Shown here piece after piece: positions 41,201-47,342 of a stretch of DNA of 64,000 nucleotides (the first letter of the stretch is position 1; the number at the start of each line of letters is the position of its first letter). The translations under genes were made by a program, and so were the position numbers. Source of the DNA: Acidimicrobiia bacterium (lineage in GTDB: Bacteria > Actinomycetota > Acidimicrobiia > Spongiisociales > ZC4RG35); contig PKRG01000013.1 of assembly GCA_017577575.1 (NCBI GenBank), positions 1 to 64,000 of the forward strand, read 5' to 3'. A model generated the notes under the pieces. It was not told where the DNA came from, searched no databases, and worked only from the letters and a program-made list of their open reading frames with translations.

Positions 41201-41786
41201 GGCGCGGATCGAGCGGTACCTGGAGCTGTGCGCCGGCAACAACCTGCGGGTCGCCCAGCCCGCCACGTCCGGCCAGTACTTCCACCTGCTCCGCCGGCAG
41301 GCGCTGACCCGGCCCCGGAAGCCGTTGATCGTCTTCACCCCCAAGTCGATGCTCCGGAACAAGGCTTCGTTCGTCACCGCCGACGCCCTGACGAGCGGGC
41401 GGTTCGAGCCGCTGGTGGTGGACCACCGGCCGCATGCCACCCGGGTCGTGCTCTGCACCGGCAAGGTCTTCCACGACCTAGACGCCCGGCGCAGGGAGCT
41501 GGGGCTCGACCACGTGGCCATCCACCGCGTGGCCCAGCTCTATCCGGTGCCCCGAAAGGCCCTGGAGGAGCTGGCGGCCGTCCACTCGGATGCCGAGCTG
41601 GTGTGGTGCCAGGAGGAGCCCGAGAACATGGGTGCCTGGAGGTTCATGTGGCCGATCCTGCGCGAGGTCTTCGGCCGGGAGCCCCGGTACGCCGGCCGGG
41701 CGGCGTCGGGCAGCCCGGCTACCGGCTCGCTGAAGGTCCACCTCGACCAGCAGGCGAAGCTGGTCGACGAGGCCCTCGGCGTCTGA
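38211..41786 (+). CDS. kgd: Multifunctional 2-oxoglutarate dehydrogenase E1/E2 (2-oxoglutarate decarboxylase) Kgd
   Basis: The 1191-residue protein has the short SucA-type N-terminal segment (NDWLIEEMYERYLDSPQSVS), a Pro/Ala-rich linker, a succinyltransferase (E2) catalytic domain (residues about 95-340, with STYDHRVIQGAQSGELLGRI carrying the catalytic His) and a thiamine-diphosphate E1 domain (VIGMAHRGRLNVLANIIGKP, LLHGDAAYAGQGVVVETHNL, VINNRVGFTTSEEEARSSHY). This E2-E1 fusion is characteristic of Actinobacteria (OdhA/Kgd), where it works with the pyruvate dehydrogenase E2 and lipoamide dehydrogenase to convert 2-oxoglutarate to succinyl-CoA. It lacks a lipoyl domain, as expected. Start ATG 38211. 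Confidence 0.96.
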   Translation: MFETSRAGRNDWLIEEMYERYLDSPQSVSEEWRRFFENGGRPDGHQASASPTQADQARPPAAPPQAGDGSPPPSAQPAPPARQADAAPENATPLRGITGVIAERMDESLAVPTATSVRTMPAKLLEVNRRILNNHLGRLPDGGKVSFTHIIGWAVVKALRQMPELNVSFARIDGAPYALRHPHVNLGLAIDLERPDGSRVLLVPNIKAADQMEFRQFWLAYEDVVRKTRANKLTPDDFAGTTVTLTNPGTLGTLQSVPRLMPDQGLIVGVGAITYPPEYQAADPEHLARQGIGRVITLTSTYDHRVIQGAQSGELLGRIHSYLLGEDGFYDEIFTSMGVPYTPARWAIDDNPPVGSTEWIAKQANVFRLINAYRVRGHLIADLDPLRMEPPRMYEELDPLSYGFTIWDLDREFATGGILGTETMKLGRILSILRDAYCRTIGIEYMHIQEPEQKRWIQERVEVEQRPITSEERRRILHKLNEAEAFEAFLHTKYVGQKRFGLEGAESLIPLLDCILTSAAQAKMDSAVIGMAHRGRLNVLANIIGKPPARIFREFDGDLLPGMEGGADDVKYHLGAKGVYQTPAAPIEVEVVANPSHLEAVDPVLEGVARAKQDKLGSGGSDRVLPILLHGDAAYAGQGVVVETHNLSQLPGYRTGGTVHIVINNRVGFTTSEEEARSSHYATDVAKTVQAPIFHVNADDPEAVVRVGRLAFAFRQAFHKDVVIDLVCYRRRGHNESDEPSYTQPLMYKKIEAHPSVRKLYLERLVSSGEMSREECDRMLAEYRQLLDAAFKSSREPTTVPARVVEDERETEPETAVDRQTLDYILDRITDVPEGFTVHPKLVRMIEQRRSALADGQVDWATAEALAFGSLALQGVPVRLAGEDSRRGTFSHRHAELVDYETGERWAPLEQLTDETRVRIVDSLLSEFAAVGFEYGYSIEWPEALVIWEAQYGDFANGAQVIIDQFIAAGEAKWNQRSGLTLLLPHGYEGQGPEHSSARIERYLELCAGNNLRVAQPATSGQYFHLLRRQALTRPRKPLIVFTPKSMLRNKASFVTADALTSGRFEPLVVDHRPHATRVVLCTGKVFHDLDARRRELGLDHVAIHRVAQLYPVPRKALEELAAVHSDAELVWCQEEPENMGAWRFMWPILREVFGREPRYAGRAASGSPATGSLKVHLDQQAKLVDEALGV

Positions 41787-41942
41787 TCCGTTCGGTGTAA
41801 CGCAGATCCGGTCGCGCAGACCTGATGGGTGGATGCCGCCGGGCGGGTGCGTCCTGAGGGGGTCTGGAGAACTCGGGAAAGCGCCCCCGCCACGGCGACG
41901 CCCGCCATCGTACTCACTCGTCCCCGTGTGGGTGGGGTCTCC

Positions 41943-42839
41943 TCAGGCGCCGTCGGAGACCGGGGGCTCCACGTAGAAGGCCTCCCGGTACTCCTCGCCG
42001 TCGTGGGAGACCACCCACGTCGAAGCCTTCTGGCACGCCGCCGGGGAGAGGAAGCGGACTCCCATCCACTGCAGCCGTCTCAGCATCTCGGGGATCACGT
42101 CCCCGTGCGAGCAGAGCACCACGGTGCTGCCCGCCACCTCGTCCAGCAGCTCGGCGATGAGCCGGGGGCTGGCCCCCTCCCGCAGGGCGTCGTGGTGCTC
42201 CACCTTGCGACCGATGCGCTCGGCGAGCGGCGCCACCGTCTGGCGGCAGCGCAGGTAGTAGGACGAGAGGATGCGGGTGATCCCCACCCCTTCGAGGGCA
42301 TCTGCGATCGCCCGGGCCTGCCTCTCGCCCTTTTCGGTCAGCGGCCGCTCGGCGTCGTCTCCCTCCCACTTCGTGCGGTCGCCGGCGGCGGCGTGGCGGA
42401 CGATGTGCAGGGTCGTGTGCCGGACGGGCCCGGCGAGGTTCCCGTTGCTGAGCATGCGGCGGTCGAACTGGTAGGTGAGAGCCGCCCGCGCCGTCTCGAT
42501 CGGCAGCCACACCACCTGGTCGACCTCGTTGTTGGGCTGGAAGCCGTCGAACCGGTAGGGGCGCATCCAGAAGTACTCGACCTGCTTGTCGCCTCCGTCG
42601 ATCCGGTAGCGGTTGGTGGCGGCGTGGCCGATCACCCGGGCGGCGAAGCCGGTCTCCTCGACGACCTCGCGGGTGGCGGTCATCTCGATGGTCTCGCCTG
42701 GGTCCTGTTTGCCCTTGGGGAGGGTCCAGTCGTCGTAGCGCGGGCGATGGACCACCGCCACCTCGATCTCGCCGGGGTCGTCGCCCCGGATGAGGATCCC
42801 TCCGGCGGCCGAGACGACGATGGGCCGACCGGTGCTCAC
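41943..42839 (-). CDS. Nudix hydrolase fused to histidine-phosphatase domain (MutT1-like)
   Basis: The 298-residue protein starts at GTG 42839. The N-terminal Nudix domain (residues 1 to about 140) has the full box GKQDPGETIEMTATREVVEE followed by TGF. The C-terminal histidine-phosphatase domain begins LHIVRHAAAGDRTKWEGDDA (RH motif) and has VVLCSHGDVIPEML. This two-domain architecture is that of mycobacterial MutT1, which hydrolyses 8-oxo-dGTP, 8-oxo-GTP and diadenosine polyphosphates. Its GTGA start overlaps the stop of a 71-residue ORF, and it is the last gene of a four-gene minus-strand run. Confidence 0.9.
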   Translation of the reverse strand: MSTGRPIVVSAAGGILIRGDDPGEIEVAVVHRPRYDDWTLPKGKQDPGETIEMTATREVVEETGFAARVIGHAATNRYRIDGGDKQVEYFWMRPYRFDGFQPNNEVDQVVWLPIETARAALTYQFDRRMLSNGNLAGPVRHTTLHIVRHAAAGDRTKWEGDDAERPLTEKGERQARAIADALEGVGITRILSSYYLRCRQTVAPLAERIGRKVEHHDALREGASPRLIAELLDEVAGSTVVLCSHGDVIPEMLRRLQWMGVRFLSPAACQKASTWVVSHDGEEYREAFYVEPPVSDGA

Positions 42840-43051
42840 AGGCTCGCCCGGTGGTGGGGGACAGGGCCCGGGGCGGGAGAGGATGGGGGATCGGCCGCCG
42901 TCAGGTCGATCGACACCGCCCCGCAGACGAAGCACGTCTGGCGGGTCAACCCCCCGCCGACCGGCTTCGGGGACCCGTATCTGTGGACACCGCGCCGGCA
43001 GTCGTGGTGGCTCCTCCGCCGGCGCAACCTGGCATGTCTACCGGAACCCAT
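42836..43051 (-). CDS. Hypothetical 71-residue protein coupled to the Nudix gene
   Basis: This ORF (ATG 43051) ends in a TGA that overlaps the GTG start of the Nudix gene (GTGA), and it begins 32 bp after the hydrolase stop, which fits an operon member. The protein is Arg-rich at first (MGSGRHARLRRRRSHHDCRR), contains one CxxC pair (QTCFVCGAVSIDL) and ends Pro-rich. I do not recognise it. The plus strand of 42890-43020 also has G/C-rich third positions but no start codon, so coding on either strand is uncertain. Confidence 0.35.
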   Translation of the reverse strand: MGSGRHARLRRRRSHHDCRRGVHRYGSPKPVGGGLTRQTCFVCGAVSIDLTAADPPSSPAPGPVPHHRASL

Positions 43052-43083
43052 CGGTCATCAGGCTAGTGGCGAAACGTGCCGGT

Positions 43084-43827
43084 TCAGGGTCGGCGGCGCA
43101 CCGATTCGAGATGGTCGAGCACCAGCTCGTGGAGGCGGTCACGGGAGGGGTCGAGCAGGGCGTTGTGGGCCCCCGAGATCCACTCGAGCCGCCCGCCCAG
43201 GCGGGCGGCCAGGAGCCTTCCCGAGACGGGCCGCACGGTCGTATCGTCCCTCGACTGGGCGACGAGAGCCGGTCGTCGCAGCCGGCCCGCCGCCACCCAT
43301 GCCCGTCCGATCGTCTCCACCAGTTCGGCCACCGCGGCGGTGGAGTGGCGGTCGGGGGACGTCCACAGATCTGCCAGGTCCGGGTCGGGCGGCGGGTCGA
43401 CCTCGGCCGGGTAGGAGGGGACGAAGCGGCGGGCGAGTGGCGCCAGGTAGGCGCGGGTGCGGCGGAGGAGCACGGGCGAGTTGATCGTCACCAGCGACGC
43501 CGCCGCCGTCGGGCCGGCGGCGAGGATCGACAGCAGCCCGCCGAGAGACAGCCCCACCAGATGCACCCGGCGGTGGCAGGCGACGCTCTCGGCGGCCGCC
43601 TCCACCGACACCAGCCAGTCGCGCCAGCCGACCCGGGCCATCTCCTCGACGGAGCCCCGGTGGCCGGCCAGCAAGGGGGCCACGACCGTGTAGCCGCGGC
43701 GCCAGAGGAGATCGCCCAGCATCCGGAAGTGCCCCGGATGGCCGGTGTAGCCGTGGACGAGCACCACGGCATCGCCGTTTCCCCCTTCCAGCCGGAAGGG
43801 GGCGGCCCCGGCTGCGGTGGGCGCCAT
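43084..43827 (-). CDS. Alpha/beta-hydrolase (carboxylesterase/monoacylglycerol lipase-like)
   Basis: The 247-residue protein has VVLVHGYTGHPGHFRMLGDL (oxyanion HG), the nucleophile elbow HLVGLSLGGLLSILAA (GLSLGG), the acid region ALVAQSRDDTTV and the catalytic His in SGAHNALLDPSRD. It resembles the carboxylesterase Est30/monoglyceride lipase group. It lies 3 bp after the E1 fusion gene, so it is probably co-transcribed; no functional link to 2-oxoacid oxidation is evident. Confidence 0.86.
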   Translation of the reverse strand: MAPTAAGAAPFRLEGGNGDAVVLVHGYTGHPGHFRMLGDLLWRRGYTVVAPLLAGHRGSVEEMARVGWRDWLVSVEAAAESVACHRRVHLVGLSLGGLLSILAAGPTAAASLVTINSPVLLRRTRAYLAPLARRFVPSYPAEVDPPPDPDLADLWTSPDRHSTAAVAELVETIGRAWVAAGRLRRPALVAQSRDDTTVRPVSGRLLAARLGGRLEWISGAHNALLDPSRDRLHELVLDHLESVRRRP

Positions 43828-43830
43828 CCG

Positions 43831-45942
43831 TCAGTCTCTCAGGAGCAGCTCCAGCTCCATCGTTACCCGGGCGGCGTCGACGAGGCCGTGGCGCTCGATG
43901 GCGAACTGCGGCCACGGCACGTCGAAGCCGGTGACCCGCCGGATCGGCGCCTCCAGGTCGTAGATCGCCTCCTCGGCGACGACCGCGGCCACGTCGGAGG
44001 CCACCCCGGCGGTGCCCTGCGGCTCTTGGACCACCAGGAGCCGGCCGGTGCGGCGGACCGACTCGAGGACCGTCTCCCGGTCCCACGGGAAGAGCGTGCG
44101 CAGGTCGATCACCTCCACCGAAGCGTCGACGCGTTCTGCCGCCTCCAGGCACACCGGGACCATCCCCCCGTAGGTGACGATGGTGGCGTCGTCGCCGTGG
44201 CGGCGGACCCGGGCGCGGCCGATGGGCAGGGTGTAGTGGTCGACCGGCACGTCCTCCCGGCCCGCCCGGTACAGGACCTTGGGCTCGAGGAAGATCACCG
44301 GGTCCTCGCCGGTGAGGGCGGCGGCGAGGAGGCCCTTGGCGTCGATCGGCGACGACGGGCACACCACCACCAGCCCGGGAGCGTGGACGAAATACGCCTC
44401 GGGTGAGTCGCAGTGGTGCTCGTGGGCGCCGATGCCGGCTCCGTTGGGGAATCGGACCACGACGGGGACGGCGGCGTTGCTGCGCGTGCGGTACCGGAAC
44501 CTGCCCAGGTGGGAGACGATCTGGTCGAACGCCGGGTAGACGAACCCGTCGAACTGGATCTCGGCGATCGGCCGGGCGCCCGCCAGGGCCATGCCTATCG
44601 CCGTGCCGACGATGCCGGACTCGTTGAGAGGCGAGTCGATCACCCGGTCGGGGCCGAATCGCTCGTAGAGCCCATCGGTGATCCGGAACACCCCGCCGGT
44701 CACCCCGACGTCCTCGCCGAGGACGATGGTGGAGTCGTCCCGCTCCATCGCCTGGTGGAGGGCGGCGTTGATCGCCTGGGCCATGGTCCAGCTCTCCGTG
44801 GGGCCGTCGGGGAGCTCGTCGTGGCCCACCTCCCAGACCTCGTCGGCGGAGAAGACGGTCTCCGGTTCGCCGTGGGACCGCTGCATGGCGTGGAGCTGGT
44901 CGACGACGTGGGCGGGGATCCGGGAGAAGGCGTGGCGGATGGTGTCGTCGCGGCCGGGGAGAGGCCGGGCCTCGATCTCGGCGATGGCGGCTTCGACCAG
45001 GTCGGCGGTCTCCATCGCCACCTTCTCGCCGGCGGTCTCGTCCCACTCGCCGCGTGATTCGAGGAACTTCTCCAGGCGGCGGATGGGGTCGCGCTGGCGC
45101 CATTCCTCCTCTTCGGCCGCCGGGCGGTAGAGGCGGGCGTCGTCGGCGGTGGCGTGCGGCCCGTAGCGATAGGTCATGGCCTCGATCAGGGTGGGCCCGT
45201 CGCCCCGGCGGGCCTTGGCCACGGCTTCCCGCGTGGCCAGGTAGACCGCGATCGGGTCCATGCCGTCGACGCGCACCCCTTCGAACCCGTAGGCGATCGC
45301 CTTCTGGGCGATGGTCTCCGCCGCGGTCTGCTTCTCGTAGGGGACCGAGATGGCGTACAGGTTGTTGGAGCAGATGAAGACGGTCGGGGTCTTCCACACG
45401 CCGGCGAAGTTCATCCCCGTGTGGAAGTCGACCTCCGAGGTTGCGCCATCGCCGAAGTAGACGCCGGTGACCGTGTCCTCGCCCCGCAGCTTCGTGACGT
45501 AGGAGTACCCGACGGCATGGGGGAGCTGGGTGGCGATGGGGACGGTGACGATGTTCTGGCGGTAGCGGTGGATGTCCCATCCGGAGTTGGGGAGGCCTCG
45601 CCAGTACGCCATGAACGCTTCGATGGGCAGGCCGCGGGCGATCTCGACGCCGTGCTCGCGGTAGGACGGGAAGATGAAGTCCCGCTCCTCGAAGGCGAGG
45701 GCGGAGCCTATCTGCACGGCTTCCTGGCCCTCGAGCATGGGGTAGGTGCCGACCCGGCCCTGCCGTTGCAGCGCCAGCATCCGCCGGTCGAGGGTGCGGG
45801 CCAGCACCATCTTCCGGTAGAGCTCCTGGTACAGCTCGGGAGGCAACCCCGGGTCGTCGCCCACGAGGCGTCCCTCCGCGTCGATCACCTCGAGGATGGG
45901 GACGGAAGGGGCGCCGACCGCTTCACGAAGTGGTGCGCTCAT
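43831..45942 (-). CDS. Fused E1 alpha-beta subunit of a 2-oxoacid dehydrogenase (branched-chain/acetoin type)
   Basis: The 703-residue protein joins E1 alpha (residues about 35-365: MLEGQEAVQIGSALAFEERD, thiamine-diphosphate motif GVYFGDGATSEVDFHTGMNF, YRYGPHATADDARLYR) to E1 beta (about 380-703: MAQAINAALHQAMERDDSTI, VLGEDVGVTGGVFRITDGLY, PLNESGIVGTAIGMALAGAR). These are normally separate subunits. The sequence is closest in style to branched-chain 2-oxoacid or acetoin dehydrogenases. It decarboxylates a 2-oxoacid and passes the acyl group to a lipoyl E2, whose gene is not in the window. It is the first gene of a minus-strand run. Confidence 0.92.
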   Translation of the reverse strand: MSAPLREAVGAPSVPILEVIDAEGRLVGDDPGLPPELYQELYRKMVLARTLDRRMLALQRQGRVGTYPMLEGQEAVQIGSALAFEERDFIFPSYREHGVEIARGLPIEAFMAYWRGLPNSGWDIHRYRQNIVTVPIATQLPHAVGYSYVTKLRGEDTVTGVYFGDGATSEVDFHTGMNFAGVWKTPTVFICSNNLYAISVPYEKQTAAETIAQKAIAYGFEGVRVDGMDPIAVYLATREAVAKARRGDGPTLIEAMTYRYGPHATADDARLYRPAAEEEEWRQRDPIRRLEKFLESRGEWDETAGEKVAMETADLVEAAIAEIEARPLPGRDDTIRHAFSRIPAHVVDQLHAMQRSHGEPETVFSADEVWEVGHDELPDGPTESWTMAQAINAALHQAMERDDSTIVLGEDVGVTGGVFRITDGLYERFGPDRVIDSPLNESGIVGTAIGMALAGARPIAEIQFDGFVYPAFDQIVSHLGRFRYRTRSNAAVPVVVRFPNGAGIGAHEHHCDSPEAYFVHAPGLVVVCPSSPIDAKGLLAAALTGEDPVIFLEPKVLYRAGREDVPVDHYTLPIGRARVRRHGDDATIVTYGGMVPVCLEAAERVDASVEVIDLRTLFPWDRETVLESVRRTGRLLVVQEPQGTAGVASDVAAVVAEEAIYDLEAPIRRVTGFDVPWPQFAIERHGLVDAARVTMELELLLRD

Positions 45943-46017
45943 AGGGGCGAGTGTGCCACAAGTCTCATGCGCGCGCCGGGACGGAGTCGACGCCCGTAGG
46001 AGAAGGTGATCCGTCGT

Positions 46018-46057
46018 CTAATCGAAGACAACGCAATAGGCGCTAATCGAGCGTCTT
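46018..46057. promoter_or_regulatory. Direct and inverted repeats between the E1 fusion and hisC
   Basis: CTAATCGA occurs at 46018-46025 and again at 46043-46050 (25-bp register), and GAAGAC (46024-46029) is the inverse complement of GTCTTC (46052-46057). The stretch is AT-richer than its surroundings. It looks like an operator or promoter region for the divergent genes. Confidence 0.4.
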
Positions 46058-46081
46058 CTGTCACTCGACCGGTATGTGTGG

Positions 46082-46153
46082 CTGCATACGGTGTCGCTCC
46101 CAGCCGACACGCCAGTGCGGCTGGCAAGGGCGCGCCTGAAGGTTCGTATGCAG
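46082..46153. promoter_or_regulatory. Three-way-junction-like structured element upstream of hisC
   Basis: CTGCATACG (46082-46090) pairs perfectly with CGTATGCAG (46145-46153). Inside, two hairpins follow with no spacer: GTGTCG (46091-46096) with CGACAC (46105-46110), then GCCAG (46111-46115) with CTGGC (46121-46125). A 19-nt strand (46126-46144) closes the junction. A competing stem, CCAGCC (46100-46105) with GGCTGG (46119-46124), would exclude both inner hairpins, as in switching RNAs. The element ends 21 bp before hisC. It may be an RNA leader element, or a DNA operator if the hisC promoter is TATGCT at 46159-46164. I recognise no known riboswitch. Confidence 0.45.
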
Positions 46154-46174
46154 GTCGTTATGCTCCCGGAGTAG

Positions 46175-47248
46175 ATGCCGACCTACCGTCCTGATCTCGC
46201 TGCCATCGAGCCCTACGAGCCCGGCCTGCCGATCGAGGAGGTGGCCCGCCAGTACGGGCTGGATCCGGCCGAGATCGTGAAGCTCGCCTCGAACGAGAGC
46301 CCGCACGGCCCCTTCCCCGAAGCCGTCGAGGCGATGGCGGCCGCCGCCGCCCACGCCAACCGCTACCCCGACAACGAAGGCTACGAGCTGCGGGAGGCGC
46401 TGAGCCGACACCTCGGCGTGCCGAGCGGCGCCATCTGGCTCGGGGGAGGGTCCTCGGAGCTGCTGCGGACGATCGCCCTGGCGGTGGGCGGCCCCGGCAC
46501 CAACGCCGTGTACGCCTGGCCGTCGTTCGTCATCTACCGGCTCGGGTCGATGTGGGCGCTGAGCGAGCGACGGGAGGTCCCCCTCGACGGGGAGCACCGC
46601 CACGACCTCGGGGCGATGAAAGACGCCATCGACAACGACACCACCGTGGTGTACGTGTGCAACCCCAACAACCCCACCGGCACCCACCTGCCCACCGACG
46701 ACGTGCTGGAGTTCGTCGATTCGCTGCCGGAGAGGATCACGGTGGTGGTCGACGAGGCGTACGCCGAGTTCGTGACCGCCGCCGACTACCGCAGCCTGGC
46801 GGCCGAAGCAGCGGAGCGTCCCAACCTGATCGTCACCCGCACCTTCTCGAAGATCTACTCGCTGGCTTCGCTGCGGGTCGGATACGCCATCGCCCACCCC
46901 CGGACGATCGCCGAGATGCGCCGTGCCCAGGCCCCCTTCACGGTCACCCAGGTCGGCCAGGCCGGGGCGATCGCCTCGCTCACCGCCCAGGCCGGGGTGG
47001 CGGCGCGCGTCGAGGAGAACGCCCGGGGACGGCGGATCATCCTCGACACCCTCGAGGACCTCGGGATCCCGCATGCCGACAGCCAGGCGAACTTCGTCTG
47101 GTACAAGTCGCAGGCTGCCGACCCCCGCGGTGACTACATCCGCGCCGGGATCATCGTCCGCACCTTCGGCAGCGAATGGGTCCGGGTGACGGTGGGCACC
47201 GACGCCGAGAACCGCCGGTTCCTCGAGGCCCTGCGCGCCATCCGCTGA
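46175..47248 (+). CDS. hisC: Histidinol-phosphate aminotransferase
   Basis: The 357-residue fold-type I PLP enzyme has LASNESPHGPFPEAVEAMAA at the N-terminus, VYVCNPNNPTGTHLP, VVVDEAYAEF and the PLP Lys in VTRTFSKIYSLASLRVGYAI. It makes histidinol phosphate from imidazole-acetol phosphate and glutamate; related enzymes also transaminate phenylalanine. No other his gene is nearby, so it may be a second HisC/AroAT-type copy. GGAG at 46168 is only 3 bases from the ATG, so initiation may be unusual. Confidence 0.9.
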   Translation: MPTYRPDLAAIEPYEPGLPIEEVARQYGLDPAEIVKLASNESPHGPFPEAVEAMAAAAAHANRYPDNEGYELREALSRHLGVPSGAIWLGGGSSELLRTIALAVGGPGTNAVYAWPSFVIYRLGSMWALSERREVPLDGEHRHDLGAMKDAIDNDTTVVYVCNPNNPTGTHLPTDDVLEFVDSLPERITVVVDEAYAEFVTAADYRSLAAEAAERPNLIVTRTFSKIYSLASLRVGYAIAHPRTIAEMRRAQAPFTVTQVGQAGAIASLTAQAGVAARVEENARGRRIILDTLEDLGIPHADSQANFVWYKSQAADPRGDYIRAGIIVRTFGSEWVRVTVGTDAENRRFLEALRAIR

Positions 47249-47264
47249 GCTGCGCGGCGGCCTC

Positions 47265-47310
47265 AGCGGATTCCCTGAATCTCCGCTCTGTCGCTACCTT
47301 TTCTCTCGTT
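47265..47310 (+). terminator. Terminator after hisC
   Basis: AGCGGA (47265-47270) pairs with TCCGCT (47282-47287). A pyrimidine-rich tail with TTTT and CGTTT runs follows (to about 47310), one of the few T-rich stretches in the window. Confidence 0.55.
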
Positions 47311-47342
47311 TCCCTCCCTAGGTCCTCATCAGGAGTCCGTTC

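Noticed and set aside
37716..41474. A 1252-codon open frame on the strand opposite kgd
   Set aside because: Long antisense frames arise in very GC-rich genes. It has no protein-like motifs, and the plus strand carries the complete, well-recognised Kgd.
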